Origin: Pusillimonas sp. DMV24BSW_D
Lineage (GTDB): Bacteria > Pseudomonadota > Gammaproteobacteria > Burkholderiales > Burkholderiaceae_B
NCBI RefSeq assembly: GCF_011388195.1
Contig: NZ_CP049990.1
Span: 2,790,001-2,854,000 of the forward strand
Reading direction: 5' to 3'
Length of the DNA: 64,000 nt
The notes beneath the pieces were generated by a model, which worked only from the letters and a program-made list of their open reading frames with translations, was not told the origin of the DNA and searched no databases. The number at the start of each line of letters is the position of its first letter. Positions within the stretch are counted from its first letter, which is position 1. The position numbers and the translations under genes are program-made. Of this stretch, positions 34,702-44,105 are shown piece after piece.

Positions 34702-35487
34702 ATGACCGAAGCACTGGTCGAACTTGAAAACATCTCAATGGCTTATGGCAAAGGCAGTGAAGCCGTCAAGGCCATTGAAGATGTTACTTTATCAATCAGG
34801 AAAGGGGAGTTCATTGCAGTTGTGGGGCCTTCAGGTTGTGGAAAAAGCTCATTAATGAAGCTTATTTCAGGCTTGCACCCCCCCTTAACCGGCAAACTCG
34901 CAGTCGAGGGGAAGCCCGTAGATGGCCCACTCAAATCGGTGGGAATGGCCTTTCAGGCAAGCAATTTGTTGCCCTGGCGCAATTGTGTCGACAACATTCT
35001 ATTGCCGCTTGAAATTGTTCGTCCTTACCGCAATCAAATCTCATCGAAACGCGCCGAGTTCAAAGAAAAAGCAGTCAATTTGCTGAACTCAGTTGGGTTG
35101 ACGGGTTTTACCGAGAAATTCCCGTGGGAACTTTCAGGGGGGATGCAGCAGCGGGCGTCCATCTGCCGGGCGCTTATCCACGAGCCTGATATCCTCATGC
35201 TCGATGAACCATTCGGCGCACTTGATGCGTTTACCCGAGAAGAACTGTGGTGCGCACTGCGCGACATTCAGCAAGACCGCAAAGTCACGGTCATGCTGGT
35301 AACCCACGATCTTCGTGAAGCAGTATTCCTGGCCGACACCGTTTATGTTATGTCGAACCGCCCGGGCAAAATTGTCAAGAAATGTGAAATAGCCCTCCCG
35401 CGTCCGCGCGACCTCGAGGTGACCTATACACAGGAATTTCAAGATATTGTCCACGAGTTACGATCCATGATCGGGGGGAAACACTAA
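34702..35487 (+). CDS. ABC transporter ATPase (SsuB/TauB/ThiZ-like)
   Basis: The 261-residue ATPase has Walker [11 protein letters not shown]-loop AFQASNLLPW, signature LSGGMQQRASI and Walker B ILMLDEPFGALD, as in the nitrate/sulfonate/taurine importer group. The ATG at 34702 follows AGGAAGGAG; an in-frame TTG two codons earlier is not favoured. The stop overlaps the permease ATG by one base (TAATG). With its neighbours it energises uptake of the ligand of the NMT1-type binding protein. Confidence 0.88.
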   Translation: MTEALVELENISMAYGKGSEAVKAIEDVTLSIRKGEFIAVVGPSGCGKSSLMKLISGLHPPLTGKLAVEGKPVDGPLKSVGMAFQASNLLPWRNCVDNILLPLEIVRPYRNQISSKRAEFKEKAVNLLNSVGLTGFTEKFPWELSGGMQQRASICRALIHEPDILMLDEPFGALDAFTREELWCALRDIQQDRKVTVMLVTHDLREAVFLADTVYVMSNRPGKIVKKCEIALPRPRDLEVTYTQEFQDIVHELRSMIGGKH

Positions 35488-36257
35488 TGCAACGCGAAGA
35501 TCTCTTCCGTAACACCGTGCCGCCCACCCTCTTCACGATCGCTTTGTTCGTGATCTGGGAAATTGTATGTAGAGGATGGAATATTCCACTCACTATTTTG
35601 CCGGCACCATCCGATATTTTTATTGCGTTATGGCAATATCGCGCCCCCATCATCGACAATTCCTGGGTAACACTATGGACAACCCTCGTGGGCTTCTTAT
35701 TGGCAACAGGCGGCGGCTTGTTGCTGGGCATTGTCGTTGGTTGGAATAAAAACCTTTATACCGCAATCTATCCGGTTTTGGTCGGGTTCAATTCGGTACC
35801 GAAAGTGGCCGTCGTTCCTATCCTGATACTTTGGTTTGGTTTGGGTGAACTTCCCGCCATTATTACGGCTTTCCTCATTTCATTTTTCCCCATCGTGGTC
35901 AACGTTGCCACGGGCCTGGCAACCACCAGCCCGGAACTCGAAGACGTTCTGCGCGCACTGGGCGCTTCAAAAATGGACATCATGAAGAAAGTAAGCATCC
36001 CGGGCGCATTGCCCTACTTTTTCGGCTCACTCAAAGTGGCTATTACACTTGCATTTGTGGGGGCAGTGGTGTCGGAAACCGTTGGGGCAAACAAAGGCCT
36101 CGGTAAGCTCATGCTCGACGCACAGGCGGCTTTTCAGGTACAAATTGTTTTTGCCTGCTTGCTGGTACTCGCTTTCCTGGGCATTGTCCTGTATGCCGTT
36201 ACCGCCATGGTTGAAAAGCGGTTCACGGGCTGGGCATTCCGTGGGCAAAACCGTTAA
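35487..36257 (+). CDS. ABC transporter permease (SsuC/ThiX-like)
   Basis: This 256-residue inner-membrane permease of the binding-protein-dependent type has about six helices. The EAA coupling loop reads E-L-E-D-V-L-R-A-L-G-A-S-K-M-D-I-M-K-K-V near residues 150-170, followed by S-I-P-G-A-L-P-Y. It is the last gene of the importer operon, overlapping the ATPase stop by one base, and a terminator follows 33 bases after its stop. Confidence 0.88.
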   Translation: MQREDLFRNTVPPTLFTIALFVIWEIVCRGWNIPLTILPAPSDIFIALWQYRAPIIDNSWVTLWTTLVGFLLATGGGLLLGIVVGWNKNLYTAIYPVLVGFNSVPKVAVVPILILWFGLGELPAIITAFLISFFPIVVNVATGLATTSPELEDVLRALGASKMDIMKKVSIPGALPYFFGSLKVAITLAFVGAVVSETVGANKGLGKLMLDAQAAFQVQIVFACLLVLAFLGIVLYAVTAMVEKRFTGWAFRGQNR

Positions 36258-36290
36258 ATTACCGGTAGAGCTTACCACTACATCACCTTG

Positions 36291-36316
36291 GCCCCGCAAT
36301 AAGCGGGGCTTTTTTC
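36291..36316 (+). terminator. Rho-independent terminator of the NMT1-type importer operon
   Basis: The hairpin GCCCCGC / GCGGGGC with loop AATAA is followed by TTTTTT. It separates this plus-strand operon from the convergent pst operon. Confidence 0.9.
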
Positions 36317-36405
36317 TGGTCAACAAACGGAGCGAAGCGTTCGTACAAATTTCCTGTTGTTTTTATGATTCTACTGGTTGGCGCCATAACAGCCGGTTCG
36401 CAACT

Positions 36406-37185
36406 TCACCCGAAACGCCCGGTAATATAGTCTTCCGTTTCCTTGCGCTGGGGCTTCACGAAAATGCTGTCTGTGTCGCCAAACTCCATCAGTTCGCCCA
36501 AGTACATATAGGCAGTGTAATCGGAGCAGCGTGCTGCCTGCTGCATATTGTGCGTAACAATCACCACCGTGTAGTCGGCCTTCAACTCGCTAATAAGCTC
36601 TTCGATTTTGGCTGTGGAAATAGGGTCGAGCGCAGAGCAAGGTTCATCAAGCAATAAAATTTCAGGCTTAATCGCAACACCGCGAGCAATACACAAACGC
36701 TGTTGCTGCCCACCCGACAAACCATTCCCACTTTGATGCAATTTGTCTTTCACTTCCGGCCACAATGCCGCTTTAGTCAATGCCCACTCAACACGCTCTT
36801 CCATTTCACCTTTGCTCAGCTTTTCGAATAAACGAACACCGAAAGCAATATTGTCGAAGATACTCATGGGAAATGGCGTAGGCTTCTGGAAAACCATCCC
36901 GATTTTGGCGCGTATTAGCGAAATATCCATGGTCGACGTTAGGATATTTTCGCCATCCAGATTAATCTCGCCTTCAGCGCGCTGCCCCGGATATAGCTCA
37001 AACATGCGATTGAAAGTGCGCAATAACGTTGACTTTCCGCAACCCGATGGGCCAATAAAGGCTGTTACCTTGTTCTCCATAATGGAAAGGTTAACGTCGC
37101 GAATTGCCTGAAAATCACCGTAATAAAAGCTTAAATTCTTAACATCAAGCTTGATTCGATTAGCAGAAGCGTTCTGTGTTTGCAT
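36406..37185 (-). CDS. pstB: Phosphate ABC transporter ATPase
   Basis: PstB energises high-affinity phosphate uptake and takes part in signalling to PhoR. The 259-residue protein shows FYYGDFQAI, Walker [10 protein letters not shown], the PstB-specific [14 protein letters not shown], the signature LSGGQQQR and Walker [14 protein letters not shown]. It begins 3 bases after the pstA stop and is the last pst gene here. No phoU gene follows, and the next feature is the terminator of a convergent operon. Confidence 0.96.
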   Translation of the reverse strand: MQTQNASANRIKLDVKNLSFYYGDFQAIRDVNLSIMENKVTAFIGPSGCGKSTLLRTFNRMFELYPGQRAEGEINLDGENILTSTMDISLIRAKIGMVFQKPTPFPMSIFDNIAFGVRLFEKLSKGEMEERVEWALTKAALWPEVKDKLHQSGNGLSGGQQQRLCIARGVAIKPEILLLDEPCSALDPISTAKIEELISELKADYTVVIVTHNMQQAARCSDYTAYMYLGELMEFGDTDSIFVKPQRKETEDYITGRFG

Positions 37186-37188
37186 GAG

Positions 37189-38052
37189 TTATTTTTTCCG
37201 GAAAAGTACGCGCGCAAGAATGTTGATACCCAAGACCAAGAGCGTGATCAAAACCGCCCCGGCCCATGCAAGGTCATTCCAATCTTGAAATGGGCTGGCC
37301 GCATATTGAAAAATTACAACCGGCAAATTGGCCATCGGCGCGTTCATATTCAAAGACATAAATTGATTATTCAGCGCAGTGAACAGCAATGGTGCTGTTT
37401 CACCGGAAATACGCGCAATTGCCAACAGAATGCCCGTAATCATGCCCGAGCGGGCTGCGCGATAGCTGATCAAAGTAATAATTTTCCACTGCGGGCAACC
37501 TAAAGCCGCAGCGGCTTCACGCAGGCTGTTGGGCACCAGACTCAACATATTGTCAGTTGACCGCACAACAACCGGAATCACAAGAATGGCCAAAGCGCAT
37601 GCACCTGCCCAACCCGAATAATGCCCAACTTGCGCAACATAAATGGCATAAATGAACAAGCCAATCACGATTGATGGCGCAGACAGCAACACGTCATTGA
37701 GAAAACGCGTGGCCGGTGCCAACCAACCGGTTTTACCGTATTCAGCCAGGTAAGTACCGGCCAAAATACCAATAGGTGTGCCAATAAGCGTACCGAAAAA
37801 CGCCATTAGTACACTGCCGATAATGGCGTTCAACAACCCGCCGGCCGCACCAGGCGGGGGAGTAGGCTGTGTCAACAAAGTCAACGACAACGCGCCGCCG
37901 CCTTTCACGATTAAGGTGTAAATAATCCAGAACAGCCAAAACAAACCAAACGCAAGCGCGCTCAGCGCCAACGCCAACATCAGCTTATTTACAAGCCGCC
38001 GTCTTTTGAAGACCGGATTCTGCAACGTTACGGTTGAATCAGTATTGAACAT
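37189..38052 (-). CDS. pstA: Phosphate ABC transporter permease PstA
   Basis: This 287-residue inner-membrane permease has about six helices. The typical PstA features are G-G-G-A-L-S-L near residue 55, the E-Y-G-K segment, and the coupling loop [14 protein letters not shown]. It lies between pstC (36-base gap) and pstB (3-base gap) and forms the phosphate channel together with PstC. Confidence 0.95.
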   Translation of the reverse strand: MFNTDSTVTLQNPVFKRRRLVNKLMLALALSALAFGLFWLFWIIYTLIVKGGGALSLTLLTQPTPPPGAAGGLLNAIIGSVLMAFFGTLIGTPIGILAGTYLAEYGKTGWLAPATRFLNDVLLSAPSIVIGLFIYAIYVAQVGHYSGWAGACALAILVIPVVVRSTDNMLSLVPNSLREAAAALGCPQWKIITLISYRAARSGMITGILLAIARISGETAPLLFTALNNQFMSLNMNAPMANLPVVIFQYAASPFQDWNDLAWAGAVLITLLVLGINILARVLFRKK

Positions 38053-38088
38053 AGCGAATTTTGTTTGCGTTATTGCGTGAATGGAGAG

Positions 38089-39027
38089 TTAGTGCGCCAC
38101 ACCGTCATTTCTGCCAAGACGCGACAACAACAATTTGGAAAACGCCAGCACGACGGTTGTGATCAGGAACAAAATCAACCCTAATTCAAGCAGAGCAGAC
38201 TTTTGCATCCCCCCTGCCTCATTAAATTCGTTGGCCAATGCCGATGCAATTGAGTTCGACGGAGCAAACAATGATTCCGGCAAATTGAAAGAATTACCAA
38301 TTACAAATGTCACCGCCATGGTTTCACCCAAAGCGCGCCCCAACCCCAGCATAATTCCACCCACAACCCCATGTTTGGTATAGGGCAAAATAACTTTCCA
38401 CACCACTTCCCACGTAGTGCCACCCAATCCATATGCAGACTCTTTCAACAAAGGGGGAACCAATTCAAATACATCTCGCATTACCGCCGAGATGAAAGGA
38501 ATAATCATGATCGAGAGAATCAAACCGGCGGTGAACACGCCAATACCAAACGGCGGCCCGGCAAACAACTGCCCCAGAACCGGAATAGGCTCGAAAAAGG
38601 CGATGAGCGCGGGTTGCACATACGACTGGAATATCGGCACGAAAACAAACAGGCCCCACATTCCGTAAATAATGGAAGGGATCGCAGCCAGCATTTCAAT
38701 TGCCGTACCTAAAGGTCGTTTTAGCCAATTAGGCGCCAGTTCCGTTAAGAACATGGCGATGCCGAACGAAATCGGTACCGCAATAATGAGCGCGATCACC
38801 GAGGTTAACAATGTACCGACAATGGGAACCAGCGCGCCGTAGCTATCCTCAACAGGGTTCCAGTCATTCGTCCAGAGGAAGCTGAAACCGTATTCGGAAA
38901 TAGACTGTCGGCTTCCATAAATAAGCGACACCATAATGGCCGCAAGCAAAATGAACACTAAAAACGCAAACGTTCGCGTCAGGTTCTTAAACAACAGGTC
39001 CATTAAGCCGGATGAAAGCGTTTTCAT
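38089..39027 (-). CDS. pstC: Phosphate ABC transporter permease PstC
   Basis: The 312-residue permease has the periplasmic loop typical of PstC ([22 protein letters not shown] in segments) and the coupling loop [16 protein letters not shown] start it at the ATG at 39027 because a longer reading runs through a hairpin upstream. No clear ribosome site is visible, and the ATG at 39003 is possible. A 146-base gap with a stable hairpin separates it from pstS. Confidence 0.93.
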   Translation of the reverse strand: MKTLSSGLMDLLFKNLTRTFAFLVFILLAAIMVSLIYGSRQSISEYGFSFLWTNDWNPVEDSYGALVPIVGTLLTSVIALIIAVPISFGIAMFLTELAPNWLKRPLGTAIEMLAAIPSIIYGMWGLFVFVPIFQSYVQPALIAFFEPIPVLGQLFAGPPFGIGVFTAGLILSIMIIPFISAVMRDVFELVPPLLKESAYGLGGTTWEVVWKVILPYTKHGVVGGIMLGLGRALGETMAVTFVIGNSFNLPESLFAPSNSIASALANEFNEAGGMQKSALLELGLILFLITTVVLAFSKLLLSRLGRNDGVAH

Positions 39028-39086
39028 ATTGAGTATGCCGGGTTGCGAGCCAGAATTTTTGCAGTGTACGCCGAATTTTACATAAC

Positions 39087-39117
39087 AAGACGATGCGGCT
39101 TTGGGCCGCATCGTCTT
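39087..39117 (-). promoter_or_regulatory. Intercistronic hairpin between pstS and pstC
   Basis: Thirteen perfect base pairs (AAGACGATGCGGC with its complement) enclose a 5-base loop downstream of the pstS stop. No U-tract follows. It probably protects the pstS message end or slows polymerase, giving more PstS than PstCAB. Confidence 0.55.
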
Positions 39118-39173
39118 CACCGGTCAGGCTGTTTGCAGCTTGACAGCAACAACCGCTAACCAGTTAGTGCCAT

Positions 39174-40217
39174 TTACTTCCAAATCGCCGAGCCATCTTC
39201 AGCTTTGATCTCGGTTTTCCATGCTTGGGCAATTTGATCGGTTACTTGCTTGGGCAGAGGGACATAATCAAGCTCTTTAGCCATTCCCGCACCTTCAGCA
39301 AATGCCCAGTTGAAGAACTTCAAAACTTCCGCTGCGGTTTCAGGATTAGCCTGTACCTTGTGCATCAGAATGAAAGAGGCGGAAGTAACAGGCCAGGAAT
39401 CCGCACCCGGTTCGTTAGTTAAAACAACCCCCATGCCGGGCGCACTTTTCCAATCGGCATTGGCTGCGGCGGCAGCAAACGCTTCTTGCGAAGGCTGTAC
39501 ATATTTGCCGTCACGGTTCTGCAAAGCAGTCCAAGACAAACCGTTTTGTTTCGCATAGGCATATTCGACGTATCCAATTGAGTTTTTCAACTGGCGAACA
39601 TAAGCGGCAACGCCTTCGTTACCTTTACCACCCTGGCCGGTAGGCCATTTAACGGCTTTACCTTCACCAACCGTCTCTTTCCACTCTGGGGAAACTTTCG
39701 ACAGGTAGTTTGTCCAGCCGAACGTGGTGCCGGAGCCGTCGGAGCGGTGAACCACGATAATCGACGCAGAAGGCAGTTTTACATCGGGGTTAATCGCTTT
39801 GATCGCCTCGTCATCCCACTTTGTGATTTTGCCCAGGAAAATATTCGCCAAAACTTGGGGGGTGAGCTTTAATTGACCTGGCTCAATACCTTCCACGTTG
39901 ATCACTGGAACCGTACCACCAATAATAGCGGGGAACTGAAAAAGGTTGTGCTCTTTGAGCAGCTCTGCCTTCATCGGGTCGTCGGAAGCGCCGAAGTCAA
40001 CTGTTTTGGCAATAATCTGTTGCTGACCACCACCGGAACCAATCGACTGGTAGTTCACACGATTGCCCGTCACTTCCTGATACTTGGCTGCCCACTTGGC
40101 ATAGATTGGATAGGGAAAAGAAGCGCCGGCGCCTGTGATATCGGCTGCCTGAGCGGCCAAAGAGGCAGCGCCAATGGCGATACCAAAAGAAACTTGTTTT
40201 AGAACACGTTTAAACAT
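39174..40217 (-). CDS. pstS: Periplasmic phosphate-binding protein
   Basis: The 347-residue PstS has a signal peptide (cleavage near A-A-Q-A-A at residues 20-26). The phosphate-contact segments are ITGAGASFPYPIYAKW in parts, VNYQSIGSGGG, DFGASDDPM and the HRSDGSGT loop. It is the first gene of the pst operon, with a Pho box and a matching -10 74-91 bases upstream. The gene precedes pstC by 146 bases on the same strand. Confidence 0.97.
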   Translation of the reverse strand: MFKRVLKQVSFGIAIGAASLAAQAADITGAGASFPYPIYAKWAAKYQEVTGNRVNYQSIGSGGGQQQIIAKTVDFGASDDPMKAELLKEHNLFQFPAIIGGTVPVINVEGIEPGQLKLTPQVLANIFLGKITKWDDEAIKAINPDVKLPSASIIVVHRSDGSGTTFGWTNYLSKVSPEWKETVGEGKAVKWPTGQGGKGNEGVAAYVRQLKNSIGYVEYAYAKQNGLSWTALQNRDGKYVQPSQEAFAAAAANADWKSAPGMGVVLTNEPGADSWPVTSASFILMHKVQANPETAAEVLKFFNWAFAEGAGMAKELDYVPLPKQVTDQIAQAWKTEIKAEDGSAIWK

Positions 40218-40274
40218 CGAGTAGTCCTCTTGAACTGTTTAACAATTTACACAGGCACACCCTGCATAAACAAC

Positions 40275-40308
40275 ATGCTAAACAGCCAATATGACATGTT
40301 CGTGACAG
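40275..40308 (-). promoter_or_regulatory. Pho box and -10 of the pstS promoter
   Basis: On the minus strand CTGTCAC-GAAC-ATGTCAT gives two PhoB half sites with the canonical four-base spacer. A -10 TAGCAT lies exactly 10 bases further on. Transcription should begin near 40268, leaving a leader of about 50 bases. The box lies 90 bases from the pstS start. Confidence 0.8.
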
Positions 40309-40320
40309 ACAGGCAGTTTT

Positions 40321-42405
40321 TTACTTATCGAGCAATTCCATGAGTTTTTCCTGCATATTGACCGCACGCCCCCGCCCCTTGACCTTTTGATATGCGCCAT
40401 TCGGAAGCGCTCGCCATGCCAGTTGGTTATCACGCATGGCCCAACTGAACGATTCGCTAATAACGCGTTTTTTCAAAACCTTATCAAGCACCGGAAACCC
40501 AACCTCAACCCGGCGGAAAAAATTACGGTCCATCCAATCAGCGGAAGATAAATAAACATGCTCGGTTCCGTTATCGTAAAAATAAAACACCCGTGAATGT
40601 TCAAGAAAACGCCCCACAATAGACCGTAAACGGATATTTTCCGACAACCCCGGCACGCCGGCACGCAATGCGCATGCCCCCCGAACAACCAAATCCACCT
40701 TCACGCCGGCCTGGCTTGCCTGGTAAAGCGCATCAATCACCTGACGCTCCAGCAAGGAGTTCATTTTCGCCTTAATACTGGCTTTCCGACCCGCTTTGGC
40801 GTGCTCTGCTTCGCGTTGAATCAACGCAATGACAGTGTCATGCAACGTAAAGGGCGACTGTAAAAGCAACTGCAACGGACGACGCGACCCCAACCCGGTT
40901 AACAATGAAAATACTTTATCCATGTCTTCGCACATCCGCGGGTTTGCAGTCAGTAACCCGAAGTCGGTATACAACCGCGTCGTGCGCATATGGTAATTAC
41001 CGGTACCCAAGTGTCCGTAGCGCCTTATGTGCCCTTTTTCCCGGCGTAGTACAAGCGCCATTTTGGCGTGCGTTTTGTGGCCTACCACCCCATAACTCAC
41101 GTGCGCCCCAACCTCTTCCAAACGGGATGCCCAGTTAATATTGGTCTGCTCGTCAAAGCGCGCCATGAGCTCAACAACAACCGTCACTTCCTTCCCCGCC
41201 TTGGCGGCGGCCAGAAGAACCGCCATCAACTCGGAGTCCTCCCCCGTTCGGTAAATAGTTTGTTTGATAGCCACAACATCCGGATCGCGCGCCGCCGCCA
41301 CCAAAAAATCCAGAACGGGCTGAAAAGACTGATAAGGGTGGTGCAGCAAGTAGTCTTTTTTCCCGATAATCTCGAAAATTGCCGAAGGGTGGTGGGAAAT
41401 ATCGGCAAAAGGCGAAGGTACCCTTGGACGATAATCAGGAAAAAACAACTCAGGGCGATCGACCAGGTTACATACCTGCATGAGACGGGAAAGATTAACC
41501 GGCCCATTCACTTTATAGGTATCGTGAGGCTCAAGCAAAAACTCTTGCTGCAGGAAAGCCACCAGCTTTTGCGGTATGACATGATCAACCTCAAGACGAA
41601 CCGCAGCCCCAAAATTGCGCTGCGACAACTCCCCTTGAAGCGCAAGGCGCAAGTTGGTAATTTCTTCCTCATCGACGAAAAGATCGCTGTTACGCGTTAC
41701 ACGCCACTGGTAACAACCGCTCACCTCAAGCCCGGGGAATAACTCTCCCACGAACTCACTGATCAGAGTTGAAAGCAAAATGAAACCATGTGGTATACCC
41801 GCCACTTCCGGTGGCATTCTAATCACGCGGGGCAACGCGCGCGGCGCCTGCACAATAGCAATATGGCCTGGTCGACCAAACGCGTCTTCGCCCGACAACG
41901 CGACAATAAAATTCAAACTTTTGTTGAATACACGCGGGAAAGGGTGTGCCGGGTCGAGCCCGATTGGCGTGAGCAGCGGCATCACGTCGCGCATAAAAAT
42001 CTCATGAGCCCACAGCCGCTGCTCTTCGGTCCAGCGCAACGGATCGGTCAGGCCTATCCCTTCTTTAGCCAGCTTGGGAAGAATTTGATTGGTTAAGAGA
42101 CTATATTGCTTTTCAACCAACTGCCTCGTGGCGAGCTGAACGCGATCAAATGCCTCGCCCGGCGTGTAGCCGTCGGGCCCAACCATATGCGCGTTGCGGG
42201 CCAGCTGCTCTTTAAGGCTTGAAATCCGGATTTCAAAGAACTCATCGAGATTTGAACTGACAATACAAACATAACGCAGGCGTTCCAGCAACGGGGTCGA
42301 ATCATACTCAGCCATCGCCAACACCCGCTCATTGAACTTAAGTAAGGACAATTCACGATTAAGCAGCGCAGGCTGCATCGGTGACGCAGGAACGATCGAC
42401 GGCAT
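40321..42405 (-). CDS. ppk: Polyphosphate kinase 1
   Basis: PPK1 polymerises the terminal phosphate of ATP into polyphosphate at the membrane. Domains in order are the N domain (LLNRELSLLKFNERVLAMA), the head domain, and two phospholipase-D-like catalytic domains. The catalytic histidines are in VGHKTHAKMALVLRRE and GRFLEHSRVFYF. I start at the ATG at 42405, giving 694 residues. A longer reading would use a GTG at 42438, which lies directly beside the -10 of the Pho-type promoter and so upstream of the expected transcript start. CCGGAAA precedes the chosen ATG. It is divergent from ppx. Confidence 0.93.
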   Translation of the reverse strand: MPSIVPASPMQPALLNRELSLLKFNERVLAMAEYDSTPLLERLRYVCIVSSNLDEFFEIRISSLKEQLARNAHMVGPDGYTPGEAFDRVQLATRQLVEKQYSLLTNQILPKLAKEGIGLTDPLRWTEEQRLWAHEIFMRDVMPLLTPIGLDPAHPFPRVFNKSLNFIVALSGEDAFGRPGHIAIVQAPRALPRVIRMPPEVAGIPHGFILLSTLISEFVGELFPGLEVSGCYQWRVTRNSDLFVDEEEITNLRLALQGELSQRNFGAAVRLEVDHVIPQKLVAFLQQEFLLEPHDTYKVNGPVNLSRLMQVCNLVDRPELFFPDYRPRVPSPFADISHHPSAIFEIIGKKDYLLHHPYQSFQPVLDFLVAAARDPDVVAIKQTIYRTGEDSELMAVLLAAAKAGKEVTVVVELMARFDEQTNINWASRLEEVGAHVSYGVVGHKTHAKMALVLRREKGHIRRYGHLGTGNYHMRTTRLYTDFGLLTANPRMCEDMDKVFSLLTGLGSRRPLQLLLQSPFTLHDTVIALIQREAEHAKAGRKASIKAKMNSLLERQVIDALYQASQAGVKVDLVVRGACALRAGVPGLSENIRLRSIVGRFLEHSRVFYFYDNGTEHVYLSSADWMDRNFFRRVEVGFPVLDKVLKKRVISESFSWAMRDNQLAWRALPNGAYQKVKGRGRAVNMQEKLMELLDK

Positions 42406-42437
42406 ACGGTTTCCGGATAAAAAAGACGATGATGTCA

Positions 42438-42471
42438 CTTATACGACATCTATTTGACACGATTATGACAA
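42438..42471 (-). promoter_or_regulatory. Extended Pho box (three half sites) and -10 of the ppk promoter
   Basis: On the minus strand TTGTCAT-AATC-GTGTCAA-ATAG-ATGTCGT gives three PhoB half sites at an 11-base period. A -10 TATAAG lies 10 bases after the second half site, the same geometry as before pstS. The predicted transcript start is near 42431. Confidence 0.75.
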
Positions 42472-42568
42472 CCGCCTCGTAGACATTCAAGCGATTCACC
42501 GGTAATTTAGAACGCAACTATCGCAACACTATTTATAATTTACGCTTAAACAAACAAAACTCGGGTTT

Positions 42569-44056
42569 ATGGATCACTTACTTGCGGCCGTCGATCTCGG
42601 TTCAAACAGCTTCCGGCTCTCTATAGGCCGCGTGGTGCAACAAGACAATATCGCACATATTTACGCCGTTGATCGACTAAAAGAGTCGGTGCGTCTGGCC
42701 GCCGGTTTGGGGCCCGACAATCGCCTTGACAATGCATCCATAGAACGCGCCCTTACCATTCTTCGACGCTACGGGGAACGACTGACAGGGTTTGACCCTG
42801 ATCGTGTGCGCGCCGTCGCCACCAGCACCTTCCGGGTTGCCCGTAATGTCGATGAAATATTGCCGCGCGCCGAAGAAGCTTTGGGTTTTCCCATTGAAGT
42901 GATTTCAGGGCAAGAGGAAGCGCGGCTTATTTTCTCAGGCGTTGCAAACGAGCTGCCTCCTTCCGACAATAAACGCCTTGTTATCGACATTGGCGGGGGT
43001 TCAACCGAAGTCATTATCGGGAAAAGCTTTGAACCCATGCAATTGTCTTCATTGCTCATGGGCTGCGTAAGTTACACGCAAAAATATTTTCCTGACAGCG
43101 TCGTGTCGGGCGAACGGATGGACAAAGCCGTGCTGGCCGCACGGCGCGAATTCGAAGGCGTGGCCAAACGATTTCGGAAAATGGGCTGGCAAGAGGCCTA
43201 TGGCTCTTCAGGCACTGCGAAAGGTTTGTTTGCCGTACTAACCGATTCACACATGTCAAGGCAAGGCATTACACTCGACGGCCTGGAAAAACTGCGCCGA
43301 AAACTGGTGGAAGATCGCCAGGTTATTGTAGAAGAACTGCCTGGCTTGAAAGAATCCCGAGCAGCTGTTCTGCCCGGCGGGCTGGCCATTATGCTGGCGG
43401 CATTTTACGAACTGGGAATTGAAACCATGATGCAGGGCGAAGGTGCCTTGCGGGTGGGAGTACTTTACGATCTTCTGGGACGCGAATCAAAACACGACAA
43501 ACGAGACGAAACCGTTCGCCAGTTTATGCGTCGCTATCATATCGACCAAGGTCAGGCCACGCGAGTCAGAGCCTGTGCGCTCCATTTATTTAATACGATT
43601 CCGGTTAATAAAGAAGAAAAAGAAGATTTACAGAAATGGCTGGGCTGGGCGGCAGACCTGCACGAACTGGGAATGTCCATTACCGCAGAGGACTACCACA
43701 AACACGGTGCGTATATCCTCAAACATGCAGACATGCCGGGTTTTTCCACAGATGAGCAGGCTATTATTTCCTGGTTTACGTTAGGGCACTCAGGGAAACT
43801 TAGAAAACTGAAAACCTATCGCCCTACCTGGGGTCAATGGGTTGCCCTGCTTTGCATGAGGTTGTCTGCATTATTAATGCGGCCCCGAGAGAATCTAGGC
43901 CGGATACCGTTAAGCCTGATGGTTAAAGGCCGTGCATTGACCATTACGATAAATTCCGCCTGGCTTAAGGCGCATCCACTCACCGAATATTCTTTACAGA
44001 ATGAAGTGAATGAATGGGAAAAAGCCGGATTTAAAATTATTTTAGCGGCTCAGTAA
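42569..44056 (+). CDS. ppx: Exopolyphosphatase/GppA-type phosphatase
   Basis: Ppx releases phosphate from polyphosphate and, in some relatives, converts pppGpp. The 495-residue protein has the ASKHA phosphate-1 motif AAVDLGSNSFRL at the start, GEEEARLI-like GQEEARLIFSG, the phosphate-2 loop VIDIGGGSTEVI, and a C-terminal HD-like helical domain (DLHELGMSI). It is transcribed away from ppk across 163 bases, so the two opposing enzymes share a control region. Only ppk has a visible Pho box. Confidence 0.93.
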   Translation: MDHLLAAVDLGSNSFRLSIGRVVQQDNIAHIYAVDRLKESVRLAAGLGPDNRLDNASIERALTILRRYGERLTGFDPDRVRAVATSTFRVARNVDEILPRAEEALGFPIEVISGQEEARLIFSGVANELPPSDNKRLVIDIGGGSTEVIIGKSFEPMQLSSLLMGCVSYTQKYFPDSVVSGERMDKAVLAARREFEGVAKRFRKMGWQEAYGSSGTAKGLFAVLTDSHMSRQGITLDGLEKLRRKLVEDRQVIVEELPGLKESRAAVLPGGLAIMLAAFYELGIETMMQGEGALRVGVLYDLLGRESKHDKRDETVRQFMRRYHIDQGQATRVRACALHLFNTIPVNKEEKEDLQKWLGWAADLHELGMSITAEDYHKHGAYILKHADMPGFSTDEQAIISWFTLGHSGKLRKLKTYRPTWGQWVALLCMRLSALLMRPRENLGRIPLSLMVKGRALTITINSAWLKAHPLTEYSLQNEVNEWEKAGFKIILAAQ

Positions 44057-44074
44057 GCTCCGGCAAACTTAAAC

Positions 44075-44093
44075 CCTGCAGCTCAAAGCTGCA
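44075..44093. terminator. Hairpin between convergent ppx and the acyltransferase gene
   Basis: CTGCAGCT and AGCTGCAG pair perfectly around CAA. No U-tract is present on either side, so termination would be weak. Confidence 0.35.
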
Positions 44094-44105
44094 GCACGCA
44101 ACATA

